Source of the DNA: JAEUNX01 sp034004685
GTDB lineage: Bacteria > Pseudomonadota > Gammaproteobacteria > Burkholderiales > Rhodocyclaceae
Assembly (NCBI GenBank): GCA_034004685.1
Contig: JAVEWG010000013.1
Span: 15,796-79,795 of the forward strand
Direction: 5' to 3'
DNA length: 64,000 nt
Position numbers and translations under genes: made by a program. Below are positions 23,756 to 33,643 of the stretch, piece by piece. The notes beneath the pieces are model-generated. The model ran no database searches. It saw only the letters and a program-made list of their open reading frames with translations, and had not been told where the DNA came from. Positions within the stretch are counted from its first letter, which is position 1, and every line of letters begins with the position of its first letter.

Positions 23756-26443
23756 ATGAGCGAAAAACACTACCTGGCACCCCTCATGGAACCCCGCTCG
23801 GTGGGCATCATCGGCGCCAGTCCAAGGGAGGGCACCGTGGGTCACGTGGTGGTCCGCAACATGCTGGAAGCGGGTTACCGGGGCAAACTGTTCGCCATCA
23901 ACCCCAAGCACCAGGAAGTACTGGGGGTTCCCTGCTACCGCACGGTGGAGGAAGTCCCTGCCCGCCTGGACCTGGCGGTGATCGCCACCCGGGCCGACAC
24001 GGTCCCCATGCTGGTGGACGCCTGCGGCCGGGCCGGCACCAAGGCGGTGATCGTGCTCTTCGGCGGCTTTGCCCAGACCGGGCCCCGGGGCGCCGCCCTG
24101 GAGCGTTCGGTAGTGGAGGCCGCCCGGCGCCACCATGTGCGCCTGCTGGGCCCCAACTGCCTGGGGATCATGCGCCCCGACCTGGGCCTCAACGCCACCT
24201 TCACCCACAGCACCGCCATCAAGGGCAGCATCGGCCTGATCTCCCAGTCAGGGGCCCTGTGCACCGCCATCCTGGACTGGGCCAAGCCCAACAACGTGGG
24301 CTTTTCGGCGGTGGTCTCCCTGGGCTCGGCCAGCGACGTGAATCTGGGGGAAGTGCTGGACTACATGATCTCCGACCCCCGCACCGAGAGCATCTTTCTC
24401 TACCTGGAGGGGATCAAGGACGCCCGCCGCTTCATGAGCGCCCTGCGGGGGGCCGCCCGGGTCAAGCCGGTGCTACTGATCAAGGTGGGGCGCCATCCGG
24501 AATCGAACCGGGGGATGTACATCCACGCCGGCGCCAGACAGGGGGATGACGCGGTCTTCGACGCAGCCCTGCGCCGGGCCGGGGTGATCCGCCTGTACAA
24601 CATGGGCCAGCTGTTCGCGGCGGCCAACGCCCTGTTCTCCCACTTCCGTCCCCGGGGCAACCGGCTGGCCATCGTGGCCAATGGCGGCGGCCCGGCGGTG
24701 ATGGCCGCCGACCGGTGCGCCGACCTGGGCATCCCCCTGGCGGAACTGGCCGAAGCCACCCTCGCCAAGCTCAACGAGTTCCTGCCGGTCAGTTGGTCCA
24801 AGGGCAACCCGGTGGATATCCTCGGCAACGCCGACGAAGAGCGCTTTCGCCGGACGCTCCAGACCATCCTGGAAGACCCTGGCGTGGATGGGGTGCTGAC
24901 CCTGCTGACACCCCAGGCCATCACCGATCCCACCGAAATCGCCCGGGTGGTGGTGGCGCTGGAAGAGAAGGCGGACAAACCGGTGGTCACCTGCTGGATG
25001 GGGGAAGACCAGGTGCGGGCCGGCCGCAAGGTCTTCGAGGAAGCGGGCATCCCCACCTTCCGCACCCCCGAGCCGGCGGTGGAGCTGTTCAGCCACATCT
25101 CCGCCTACTACCGCAATCAGAAGCTGCTGGCCCAGACCCCGCCGTCCCTCATCGGCCAGCGCCCGCCCTCCATCGAGAGCGCCCGGCTGGTGATGGAAAC
25201 CGCCCTGGCCGAGCGCCGCAAGACCTTGAACGAGATGGAATCCAAGGCCATCCTGGCAGCCTTCCGGATTCCCATCGCCCAGACCGCAGTAGCCCGCTCC
25301 GCCACCGAAGCCATGGTCCTGGCCGAAGAGATGGGCCTGCCGGTGGTGATGAAGATCGACTCCCCCTCGGTGATCCACAAGACCGAATCCGGCGGGGTGC
25401 GCCTCAACCTCAACAGCCTGGCGGCAGTGCGCAGCGCCTACCAGGAGATCCTGGAAGACGTGCGCAAGAACAAGCCCGACGCGGTGATCAACGGGGTGGC
25501 CATCGAACCCATGGTCCAGAAGCGCAATGGCCGGGAGCTGATGGTGGGGGTGCACCGGGATCCGGTGTTCGGTCCGGTCATCACCTTCGGCGAAGGGGGC
25601 AACCGGGTGGAAACCCGCAAGGATCGGGGGGTCGCCCTGCCGCCCCTGAACAGCTACCTGGCGGGGGATCTGATCCGGTCCACCCGGATCGCCCCCCTCC
25701 TGGGGGAATTCCGCAACATGCCGGCGGTTGATATGGAGGCCCTGGAGACGGTGCTGCTGCGGATCTCGGAGATGATCTGCGAGTTGCCCTGGATCCAGGA
25801 ACTGGAGATCAACCCCCTGATCGCCGACGAGGACGGCGCCGTGGCGGTGGATGCCCGCATCACCGTGGAGAACGTCTCCCCCTCGGCGGATCGCTATTCC
25901 CACATGGCGATCCATCCCTACCCCTCCCACCTCACCAGTATCTGGCTCCACCCCGAGAGCCCCGCAGTCACCATCCGCCCCATCAAGCCCGAGGATGCGG
26001 GGCTGACCGTCGAATTCGTGAGGGAGCTGTCTCCGGAAACCCGTTACCTGCGCTTCATGAACACCATGCGGGAGCTGCCCCCCGCCATGGTGGCCCGCCT
26101 CACCCAGATCGACTACGACCGGGAGATGGCCTTCATCGCCACCATCGAGGTGGAAGGCCGGGAAGTGGAAGTGGGGGTGAGCCGCTATTCGGTCAATCCG
26201 GACGGGGCATCCTGTGAGTTCGCCATCGTGGTGGCCGACGACTGGCAGCACCGGGGCCTGGCCCGCAAGCTCATGACGGTGCTCATCGAAACGGCCCGGA
26301 TGAAAGGGCTGGAGACCATGCACGGGGTCTTCCTGTCCAGCAACGAACGAATGCTGGCCTTCGTCCAGAGCCTGGGCTTCATGCTGGCCACCGACCCGGA
26401 GGACAGCACCGTCAAACTGGGCGTGCTGGCCCTGCAGGATTAG
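23756..26443 (+). CDS. PatZ-like bifunctional CoA ligase (ADP-forming)/GNAT acetyltransferase
   Basis: An 895-residue fusion. Order: CoA-binding domain (about 10-135, VGIIGASPREG), succinyl-CoA-ligase-like domain (about 150-460), ATP-grasp domain (about 490-710, GLPVVMKIDSP, EPMVQKRNGREL) and C-terminal GNAT domain (about 735-890, HRGLARKLM acetyl-CoA loop). This is the architecture of PatZ/YfiQ, the protein lysine acetyltransferase that inactivates acetyl-CoA synthetase, and of ADP-forming acyl-CoA synthetases. His257 (YIHAGA) lies where ADP-forming synthetases carry the phosphohistidine, so ligase activity may be retained. The start has AAGGAAG upstream. tag follows two bases after the stop. 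Confidence 0.92.
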   Translation: MSEKHYLAPLMEPRSVGIIGASPREGTVGHVVVRNMLEAGYRGKLFAINPKHQEVLGVPCYRTVEEVPARLDLAVIATRADTVPMLVDACGRAGTKAVIVLFGGFAQTGPRGAALERSVVEAARRHHVRLLGPNCLGIMRPDLGLNATFTHSTAIKGSIGLISQSGALCTAILDWAKPNNVGFSAVVSLGSASDVNLGEVLDYMISDPRTESIFLYLEGIKDARRFMSALRGAARVKPVLLIKVGRHPESNRGMYIHAGARQGDDAVFDAALRRAGVIRLYNMGQLFAAANALFSHFRPRGNRLAIVANGGGPAVMAADRCADLGIPLAELAEATLAKLNEFLPVSWSKGNPVDILGNADEERFRRTLQTILEDPGVDGVLTLLTPQAITDPTEIARVVVALEEKADKPVVTCWMGEDQVRAGRKVFEEAGIPTFRTPEPAVELFSHISAYYRNQKLLAQTPPSLIGQRPPSIESARLVMETALAERRKTLNEMESKAILAAFRIPIAQTAVARSATEAMVLAEEMGLPVVMKIDSPSVIHKTESGGVRLNLNSLAAVRSAYQEILEDVRKNKPDAVINGVAIEPMVQKRNGRELMVGVHRDPVFGPVITFGEGGNRVETRKDRGVALPPLNSYLAGDLIRSTRIAPLLGEFRNMPAVDMEALETVLLRISEMICELPWIQELEINPLIADEDGAVAVDARITVENVSPSADRYSHMAIHPYPSHLTSIWLHPESPAVTIRPIKPEDAGLTVEFVRELSPETRYLRFMNTMRELPPAMVARLTQIDYDREMAFIATIEVEGREVEVGVSRYSVNPDGASCEFAIVVADDWQHRGLARKLMTVLIETARMKGLETMHGVFLSSNERMLAFVQSLGFMLATDPEDSTVKLGVLALQD

Positions 26444-26445
26444 GC

Positions 26446-27057
26446 GTGCACCAGCCAACAACCCCAGATCTCGCCCTCCCCCGCTGCGGCTGGTGCGGCA
26501 ACGACCCGCTCTATCAGGCTTACCATGATCAGGAATGGGGGGTGCCGGTGCACGACGACCAGCGCCTCTTCGAGTTCCTGATCCTGGAAGGGGCCCAGGC
26601 CGGCCTGGCCTGGATCACCATCCTGCGCAAGCGGGAGGGCTACCGCCGCGCCTTCGCCGGTTTCGACCCCGCCCAGGTGGCGGCCTTCGACGAGGCCGAC
26701 CAGGCCCGCCTGCTGGCCGATCCAGGCATCGTCCGCAACCGGGCCAAGATCGCCGCGGCCATCGGCAACGCCCGGGCCTTCCTGGAAATCCAGGCCCGGT
26801 TCGGCAGCTTTGCCCGCTTCATGTGGGACTTCGTGGATGGCGCCCCGATCCACAACCACTGGGCCACCCTGGCGGAAGTGCCGACCCGCACCCCGGTCTC
26901 CGACGCCCTCGCCCAGGCCCTCCAGGCCCGGGGCTTCAAGTTCGTGGGCAGCACCATCTGCTATGCCCACATGCAGGCGGTGGGAATGGTCAATGACCAC
27001 CTGGTGGGCTGCCACCGCCACGCCCTGCTGGATGGACCCACCCGCGAGGGGCGCTGA
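26446..27057 (+). CDS. tag: DNA-3-methyladenine glycosylase I
   Basis: A 203-residue helix-hairpin-helix glycosylase of the Tag family. The N-terminal CGWCGNDPLYQAYHDQEWG, the substrate-pocket LEGAQAGLAW and the terminal zinc motif NDHLVGCHRH (His and Cys ligands) identify it. It removes 3-methyladenine from alkylated DNA and starts base-excision repair. The start is GTG two bases after the stop of the PatZ-like gene, so translation is probably coupled; the next ATG would remove conserved sequence. Confidence 0.95.
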   Translation: MHQPTTPDLALPRCGWCGNDPLYQAYHDQEWGVPVHDDQRLFEFLILEGAQAGLAWITILRKREGYRRAFAGFDPAQVAAFDEADQARLLADPGIVRNRAKIAAAIGNARAFLEIQARFGSFARFMWDFVDGAPIHNHWATLAEVPTRTPVSDALAQALQARGFKFVGSTICYAHMQAVGMVNDHLVGCHRHALLDGPTREGR

Positions 27058-27114
27058 CCCCTCCTGTATCATCGCCGGCCCCGAATCACCGCCTCAACCA
27101 CTGGATACCCGCCC

Positions 27115-27966
27115 ATGGCCACCACCGGCACCATCGAAAGCGTTGAACTCCACGGCCTGCCCGCCCTCGCCCTCACCAGCCGGGATGGCGCCCGGGCGGT
27201 GGTCGGCCTGTTCGGCGCCCAGGTCTTGTCGTGGCAACCGGCGGGGGGCAAGGAATGGCTCTACCTTTCCGACCGGGCGATCTTCGACCGGAATACCCCG
27301 ATCCGGGGGGGCGTGCCCGTCTGCTTTCCCCAGTTCGCCGGCCTGGGCCCCCTGGCCAAGCATGGCTTTGCCCGACTGCGCCCATGGGCCCCCGGGCAGC
27401 AGCGCCTGGAGCCGGACTTCACCCTGGCAAGCCTGCAACTCGCCCCCACCCCCACCGATCTGGCCGCCTGGCCCCACCCCTTCGAGGCCGAACTCACCAT
27501 TTCCCTGGGAGGCGACCGCCTCGACCTGGAGCTGGAAGTCCGCAACACCGGTGAAGCCCCCCTGGCCTTCACCGGCGCCCTCCACACCTATCTGCGGGTG
27601 GCGGAAGTGGAAGAAGCCACCCTCACCGGCCTCCACGGCCTGACCTACCTGAACTGCGCCACGGACGGCCAGGCCAGGCGGGAAACCGGCGACGTGCTAC
27701 GGGTGGACCAGGAAGTGGACCGGATCTACCGTCACGTCGCCCGGCCCCTGCTCCTGCGAGACGGCAACCGGGCCCTGGGCATCCGGGCCGAAGGGTTCCC
27801 CGACGTGGTGGTATGGAACCCCTGGGAAGAGCGCTGCGCCGCTCTGGCGGACATGCCCCGCAACGGCTTTCGCCACATGCTCTGCGTGGAAGCCGCCGCC
27901 ACCGAGCCGGTGACCATCGCCCCGGGCGAGGACTGGTGGGGACGGCAGACCCTGGTGGCGTTATAA
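27115..27966 (+). CDS. D-hexose-6-phosphate mutarotase (YeaD-like aldose epimerase)
   Basis: A 283-residue galactose-mutarotase-fold protein of the YeaD branch. Features are RGGVPVCFPQFAGLG (substrate arginine region), the catalytic His in ALHTYLRV (about 160), and the catalytic Glu in the segment CVEAAA, with WNPWEE before it. It interconverts the alpha and beta anomers of glucose-6-phosphate and related hexose phosphates. It lies 57 bases after tag on the same strand. The length matches the family (about 290). Confidence 0.92.
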   Translation: MATTGTIESVELHGLPALALTSRDGARAVVGLFGAQVLSWQPAGGKEWLYLSDRAIFDRNTPIRGGVPVCFPQFAGLGPLAKHGFARLRPWAPGQQRLEPDFTLASLQLAPTPTDLAAWPHPFEAELTISLGGDRLDLELEVRNTGEAPLAFTGALHTYLRVAEVEEATLTGLHGLTYLNCATDGQARRETGDVLRVDQEVDRIYRHVARPLLLRDGNRALGIRAEGFPDVVVWNPWEERCAALADMPRNGFRHMLCVEAAATEPVTIAPGEDWWGRQTLVAL

Positions 27967-28101
27967 GGCAGGAGTTGGCGGCACCGGCCCACGGCGCCCC
28001 ATGTTCACCGCTTGCCCTCGAGCAACCATCCCCCCTTACCATGGGGCCATCCTTCTGGCTTGTCCCCAGACCTTCCCCAAATGATCGAACAGAGATTCGC
28101 C

Positions 28102-28724
28102 ATGCAGGCCATGAAACCGAGCCGTTCCGAATTCGTCGATATCCAGGGCTTGCGTATCCACGTGCGCCGCTGGGGCACCCCCGGCGCGCCGCGCATCTTC
28201 CTGCTCCACGGCTGGATGGATTGCTCCGCCACCTTCCAGTTCCTGGTGGATGCCCCTCGCTGGCGAGTGGGATATCCTTGCTCCCGACTGGCGCGGCTTC
28301 GGACTATCCGATTGGCAGCACGCCAACTATCTGTTTCCCCAGTACGCGGTGGAGCTGAAAATTCTGCTGGACCCGCCTGCCCGCCGACCGGGCCCGGTTC
28401 CTGGCCACTCACTTCTCCCGCCGGGACGAGCAAGGCCGCATCGTTCCCGCCGCCGACCCATGGCAGGCCATGGCCACGCCCCTGGTGCTCTATGAAGAGG
28501 ATTACAACAGCTTCTGGCGCCTGGCGCAGGCCCCGGTGCTATGGGTGACGGCGGAGGACTCCTTCCTGCTCAAGCGCTTCGCCCATCGCCCCGAAGACTA
28601 CCGGCGGCGTGTCGCCTGTTTCCGCCAGCGGCAGGAAGTCTCGGTCGCCGATGCCAACCACAACCTTCACCACGACCAACCGGAACGGCTGGCCCCCCTT
28701 ATCGAAAGCTTCATCGCCGGCTAG
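28102..28724 (+). pseudogene. Broken alpha/beta-hydrolase gene
   Basis: Three reading frames in succession make a single alpha/beta hydrolase. Frame one (from 28102) gives IHVRRWGTPGAPRIFLLHGW to FQFLVDA. After the C run at 28253-28256, where one C too many is present, frame two continues with LAGEWDILAPDWRGFGLSDW. Near 28372-28380 the sequence jumps to a third frame, LPADRARFLATHFSRRDEQG through NHNLHHDQPE to the stop at 28724. The central part of the fold, including the GxSxG nucleophile and about 110-130 residues, is missing. One frameshift plus one internal deletion therefore explain it. Related intact proteins are serine hydrolases of unknown substrate. No functional product is expected. 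Confidence 0.9.
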
Positions 28725-28737
28725 GGTCTGCTTCCGA

Positions 28738-29907
28738 TCACTCCACCGCCAGCCAGGTCTGGACCAAACGCACCCAATAGGCTGCCCCCACCGGGATCAC
28801 CTCGTCGTTGAAGTCGTAATGGGGATTGTGGAGGGTGCAGCCCCCTTCGCCGGGGCCGTTGCCAATCCACACATAGGCGCCGGGGCGCTCCTGCAGAAAA
28901 TAGGAAAAATCCTCGGCCCCCATGCTGGGCCGTCCGCCGGTCACCACCCGCTCGGCCCCCACCAGGGCTTCGGCCACCCCGGCGCAGAAGCGGGCCTCGG
29001 CCCTGCTGTTGATGGTGGGGGGATAACCTCGCTGATACTGGAAGTTGATGTTGGCGCCAAAGCTGGCGCCGATGCCGGCGCAGATGCGCTGCATGGTCTC
29101 CTCCACCCGGGCCTGGACCTCGGGGCGCAGGGTCCGCACGGTGCCGGACAGCAGAGCCCGATCAGGAATCACGTTGTTGGCTTCGCCGGCGTGGAACTGG
29201 GTCACCGACACCACCGCTGACTCCACCGGATCCACGGTGCGGCTGGTCACGGTCTGGAGAGCCTGGACCAGGGCCGCGCCGGCCACCACCGGGTCCACCC
29301 CCTGGTGGGGCATGGCGGCGTGGGCGCCGTGGCCCCGGATTTCGATGTCGAAACGGTCGGTGCCCGCCATCACTGGCCCCTCATGGATGGCGAAATGGCC
29401 CGCCGCCAGGCCAGGCCAGTTGTGCATGCCGAATACCGCGTCCATGGGGAAGCGCTCGAACAGGCCATCCTCGATCATCTCCCGAGCCCCCCCCTCCCCC
29501 TCCTCGGCGGGCTGGAAGAGCAGCACCACGCTGCCGTCAAAGCCCCGATGGGCCGCCAGATGCTCCGCCGCCGCCAGCAGCATGGTGGTGTGGCCATCAT
29601 GGCCGCAAGCGTGCATCCGCCCAGGATGGCGGGAATGGTGGTGGAAATCGTTGCGCTCGGTGATGGGCAAAGCGTCCATGTCCGCCCGCAGGCCGATGGC
29701 CCGGCTCGAACTGCCGGCCCGGATCACCCCCACCACCCCGGTGCGCCCCACCCCCCGGTGGGTCTCGATCCCCAGGGACTCCAGGTGCTCGGCCACCAGG
29801 GCGGCGGTGCGATGTTCCTCGAAGGCCAGTTCCGGATGGGCGTGGATATCCCGCCGCAGGATGGCGTGGCGGGCCTGCTCGGCCCGTAACTGATGGATCA
29901 GGTCCAT
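28738..29907 (-). CDS. M20-family amidohydrolase (hippurate hydrolase/aminoacylase-like)
   Basis: A 389-residue M20D peptidase. Metal-binding and catalytic segments are RADMDALP, HACGHDGHTTMLL, FQPAEEGEGGA and the C-terminal SMGAEDFSYF. The central dimerisation domain spans about residues 185-295. Family members cleave N-acyl amino acids such as hippurate or N-acetyl amino acids, or remove amides from indole-acetyl-amino acids. It is convergent with the broken hydrolase (13 bases apart) and divergent from the transglutaminase gene at 30134. The exact substrate is not predictable. Confidence 0.93.
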   Translation of the reverse strand: MDLIHQLRAEQARHAILRRDIHAHPELAFEEHRTAALVAEHLESLGIETHRGVGRTGVVGVIRAGSSSRAIGLRADMDALPITERNDFHHHSRHPGRMHACGHDGHTTMLLAAAEHLAAHRGFDGSVVLLFQPAEEGEGGAREMIEDGLFERFPMDAVFGMHNWPGLAAGHFAIHEGPVMAGTDRFDIEIRGHGAHAAMPHQGVDPVVAGAALVQALQTVTSRTVDPVESAVVSVTQFHAGEANNVIPDRALLSGTVRTLRPEVQARVEETMQRICAGIGASFGANINFQYQRGYPPTINSRAEARFCAGVAEALVGAERVVTGGRPSMGAEDFSYFLQERPGAYVWIGNGPGEGGCTLHNPHYDFNDEVIPVGAAYWVRLVQTWLAVE

Positions 29908-30133
29908 GGCGTGAATCTCTCGTTGGTCTGGTCCCGGGGCTGCGGGACGGTCAATACAGAAAGTTTAGCCCAGCGGCCCGGCCCCAGCTCAAGCGCCACA
30001 ACGGTGCGGCCTGGCTCAACGGCTGTGCATCGCCAGTGCATTTTTCATGTTCGCGCCACACAATCCAGGACATCATGGACTGGTCCGGCTCTTGCTGGAG
30101 CCCTCCGGGAAAAGCTCTCAAAAGGAAAACCTC

Positions 30134-33100
30134 ATGTCCATCCACGTAGCCCTGCACCACCGCACCGAATATACCTATGACCGGCCCATCAACCTGGGCC
30201 CCCAGGTTGTGCGGCTACGCCCCGCCCCCCACAGCCGTACCCGCATCCTGAGCTATTCCCTGCGGGTGCTGCCGGCGGAGCACTTCATCAACTGGCAGCA
30301 GGACCCCCAGTCCAACTACCTGGCGCGCCTGGTGTTCCCGGAGAAGACCACCCGGTTCAGCGTGGAAGTGGACCTGGTGGCGGAAATGGCCGTCATCAAT
30401 CCCTTCGACTTCTTCCTGGAACCCTACGCCGAGCACTTTCCCTTCCAGTATGAGGACTGGCAGGAAGTGGAGCTGGCCCCCTACCTGGTGAAGCTGCCCG
30501 CCACCCCGCTCTTCGCCCAGTACCTGGCGAGCATCCCCCTGGAAAAGGCCCGTAGCGTGGACTTCCTGGTGGGCCTCAACCAGAAGCTCTTCGAACACAC
30601 CCGATACCTGATCCGTCTGGAGCCCGGCGTCCAGACCCCCGAGGAAACCCTGGAAAAACGCTCCGGCTCCTGCCGGGATTCCGCCTGGCTGCTGGTCCAG
30701 CTGCTGCGCCACCTGGGCCTGGCGGCCCGCTTCGTGTCGGGCTACCTGATCCAGTTGAAGGCCGACGTCAAATCCCTGGACGGCCCCTCCGGTACCGAAG
30801 TGGACTTCACCGACCTCCACGCCTGGGCCGAGGTGTACTTGCCCGGCGCCGGCTGGATCGGCCTGGACCCCACTTCCGGCCTTTTTGCCGGCGAAGGCCA
30901 CATTCCCCTGGCCTGCTCCCCGGAGCCCTCCTCCGCCGCCCCCATCACCGGAGTGCTGGACGAATGCGAGGTGAGCTTTTCCCACGAAATGAAGGTCACC
31001 CGGATCTGGGAAGCCCCCCGGGTCACCAAACCCTACAGCGACCAGCAGTGGGCCCGGATCGAAGCCCTGGGCCACGACATCGACGCTCAATTGCAGGCCA
31101 TGGACGTGCGCCTCACCCAGGGGGGCGAGCCCACCTTTGTATCGGTGGACGATCCGGATGGGGCTGAATGGAACACCGCCGCCCTGGGCCCCACCAAACG
31201 GTTGCTGGCAGCGGACCTTTATCACCGTCTACGGGACAAGTACGGTGCCCAAGGCTTGGTGCATTTCGGCCAGGGCAAATGGTACCCGGGAGAGCAGCTG
31301 CCCCGCTGGTCCCTCAACTGCTACTGGCGCAAGGACGGGGAGCCCATCTGGCAGAACCCGGCCCTGATCGCCGATGAACGCCAGCCCGCCGGCGCCGACG
31401 ACATCATCGCCGGCCGCTTCCTGCGGGGGCTGGCGGACCGCCTGGCCCTCGACGTGGAGCATGTCTTCCCGGCCTACGAAGACGTCTTCTATTACATGTG
31501 GCGAGAACGCCGCCTGCCGGCGAACGTGGACCCCTTCGACGCCCGCCTGGAAGACCCCATGGAGCGGGAGCGCCTGATGAAGGTGTTTACCCGGGGCCTG
31601 GACAAGATTACCGGCCACATCCTTCCGGTGGCCCGCAATCCGGCCACCGGCGCCTGGCAGAGCGGCCCCTGGTTCCTGCGGAGCGAACGCTGCTACCTGT
31701 ACCCCGGCGATTCTCCCATGGGCTATCGCCTGCCCCTGGATTCCCTGCCCTGGGCCAGCAAGGAAGACTACCCCTGGGTGCACCCCACCGATCTCTTCGA
31801 GCGTTTTCCCCACCTCCCCGCCTATGCCCAGATCCGCCAGCAGTTCGGCCGGACCGACGGGGGCCGGCTCGCGTCAGTCAAGGATCGGGGGCTCCCCCCG
31901 GGTGCCGGCGCCGGCCCGGGAGAATCCGGCAACCAGGTCCCCACCCCCAAGACCTCTGCCAGCTGGATCACCCGCACGGCCCTCTGCGCCGAGGCCCGGG
32001 GTGGCGTGCTCTATCTCTTCATGCCCCCCACCACCTGCCTGGAGGACTACCTGGAGCTGGTGACAGCCATCGAAGCCACCTCTGCCAGCCTCAACCAGCC
32101 GGTGCTGCTGGAAGGCTACGAGCCCCCCCGGGACCCCCGGGTCAAGCACTTCCGCATCACCCCCGACCCCGGGGTGATCGAGGTCAACATCCACCCCGCG
32201 GGAAGCTGGGACGAACTGGTGGACCAGACCACCCACCTCTACGAAGCAGCCCACCATTCCCGCCTCACCACCGAAAAGTTCATGCTGGATGGCCGCCATA
32301 CCGGCACCGGCGGCGGCAACCACTTCGTGCTGGGGGGCGAGACCCCGGCGGACTCCCCCTTCCTGCGCCGGCCGGATCTGTTGCGCAGCCTGGTGAGCTA
32401 CTGGAACAACCACCCCAGCCTGTCCTACCTGTTCTCGGGCCTCTTCCTCGGCCCCACCTCCCAGGCCCCCCGTACCGACGAGGCCCGCAACGACGCCACC
32501 TACGAGATCGAGATCGCCTTCAAGGAGATGGAACGCCAGGGCCGGCTCCATCCGGACGGCTGCCCCCCCTGGCTGGTGGACCGGCTGATGCGGAACCTCC
32601 TCATCGACGTCACCGGCAACACCCACCGCTCCGAGTTCTGCATTGACAAGCTCTATTCTCCCGATGGCGCTGCCGGCCGCCTGGGGCTCCTGGAGATGCG
32701 GGCCTTCGAGATGCCCCCCCATGCCCGCATGAGCCTCACCCAGCAACTTCTCCTGCGCAGCCTGGTGGCCCGTTTCTGGCAAGAACCCTATGCCCCCGCC
32801 CGACTGGTGCGCTGGGACACCCAACTCCATGACCGGTTCATGCTGCCCCACTTCATCTGGCAGGACTTCCAGGACGTGACGGAGGAGATGCAAGCCGCCG
32901 GCTACCCCATCCAGGCCGATTGGTTCGCCCCCCATCTGGAATTCCGCTTCCCCAAATATGGCGATTACGCCGTCAAGGGCATGGACCTGGAAATCCGCGC
33001 TGCCCTGGAGCCCTGGCATGTGCTGGGAGAAGAAGGCGCCCAGGGGGGCACCGCCCGCTACGTGGATTCCTCGGTGGAACGGCTCCAGGTCAAGGCCAGC

Positions 33101-33487
33101 GGGGTGGCGCCGGATCGCTACCGGATCACCTGCAACGGGGTATCCATCCCCATGCAGCCCACCGGTGTTCATGGGGAATTCGTGGCCGGGGTGCGCTACA
33201 AGGCCTGGGCGCCCCCGTCGGCCCTCCACCCCACCATCAGCATGCACGGCCCCCTGACCTTCGACATCGTGGACACCTGGATGGAGAAGAGCCTGGGGGG
33301 CTGCCAGTACCACATCGCCCACCCGGGTGGACGCAGTTTCGACGTTTTCCCGGTAAATGCCTTCGAGGCGGAAAGCCGCCGTCTCGCACGCTTCTTCCGC
33401 ATGGGCCACACCCCGGGCAAGATGGTGACAACAGCACCCGTCGTCAATCCGGAGTTCCCCCTCACCCTGGATTTGCGCCTGGGCTGA
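30134..33487 (+). CDS. Transglutaminase-like protein with DUF2126 domain
   Basis: A 1,117-residue protein. Residues 1-110 are the transglutaminase N-terminal beta domain (LHHRTEYTYDRPI), then a transglutaminase core with triad Cys180 (SGSCRDSAW), His229 (DLHAWAEVY) and Asp245 (LDPTSG). From about residue 330 to the end is the DUF2126 domain (RLTQGGEPTFVS, then the glutamine-synthetase-like stretch HRSEFCIDKLYSPDG). A Gly/Pro-rich linker (about 585-605) interrupts that domain. This is the standard long form of the family. It likely handles amide bonds of a peptide or peptide-like substrate, with the ATP-grasp gene downstream. Start has AAAGGA upstream. Confidence 0.93.
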   Translation: MSIHVALHHRTEYTYDRPINLGPQVVRLRPAPHSRTRILSYSLRVLPAEHFINWQQDPQSNYLARLVFPEKTTRFSVEVDLVAEMAVINPFDFFLEPYAEHFPFQYEDWQEVELAPYLVKLPATPLFAQYLASIPLEKARSVDFLVGLNQKLFEHTRYLIRLEPGVQTPEETLEKRSGSCRDSAWLLVQLLRHLGLAARFVSGYLIQLKADVKSLDGPSGTEVDFTDLHAWAEVYLPGAGWIGLDPTSGLFAGEGHIPLACSPEPSSAAPITGVLDECEVSFSHEMKVTRIWEAPRVTKPYSDQQWARIEALGHDIDAQLQAMDVRLTQGGEPTFVSVDDPDGAEWNTAALGPTKRLLAADLYHRLRDKYGAQGLVHFGQGKWYPGEQLPRWSLNCYWRKDGEPIWQNPALIADERQPAGADDIIAGRFLRGLADRLALDVEHVFPAYEDVFYYMWRERRLPANVDPFDARLEDPMERERLMKVFTRGLDKITGHILPVARNPATGAWQSGPWFLRSERCYLYPGDSPMGYRLPLDSLPWASKEDYPWVHPTDLFERFPHLPAYAQIRQQFGRTDGGRLASVKDRGLPPGAGAGPGESGNQVPTPKTSASWITRTALCAEARGGVLYLFMPPTTCLEDYLELVTAIEATSASLNQPVLLEGYEPPRDPRVKHFRITPDPGVIEVNIHPAGSWDELVDQTTHLYEAAHHSRLTTEKFMLDGRHTGTGGGNHFVLGGETPADSPFLRRPDLLRSLVSYWNNHPSLSYLFSGLFLGPTSQAPRTDEARNDATYEIEIAFKEMERQGRLHPDGCPPWLVDRLMRNLLIDVTGNTHRSEFCIDKLYSPDGAAGRLGLLEMRAFEMPPHARMSLTQQLLLRSLVARFWQEPYAPARLVRWDTQLHDRFMLPHFIWQDFQDVTEEMQAAGYPIQADWFAPHLEFRFPKYGDYAVKGMDLEIRAALEPWHVLGEEGAQGGTARYVDSSVERLQVKASGVAPDRYRITCNGVSIPMQPTGVHGEFVAGVRYKAWAPPSALHPTISMHGPLTFDIVDTWMEKSLGGCQYHIAHPGGRSFDVFPVNAFEAESRRLARFFRMGHTPGKMVTTAPVVNPEFPLTLDLRLG

Positions 33488-33643
33488 ACTGGGTCGCCCG
33501 CAGTAGATCGCCGGGCCCATGGGCGCGCGTCCTAAGCCGCAACCATGGGCCCGGCGGGGTCTTCATGGCATCATGCCGGGCCCACTGTGCCCAGTGGCCC
33601 TTGGCATGCCAACGGCCGGGCGATTATTGACCCGCGGCGGACC

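Noticed and set aside
24473..26461. Long open frame on the minus strand opposite the PatZ-like gene
   Set aside because: His/Gly/Asp-rich translation with no domain likeness; the plus strand carries the real protein.
28012..28548. Possible intact small protein in frame one of the broken hydrolase
   Set aside because: After residue FLVDA the translation loses all family likeness; the conserved continuation is in other frames, so it is part of the pseudogene.
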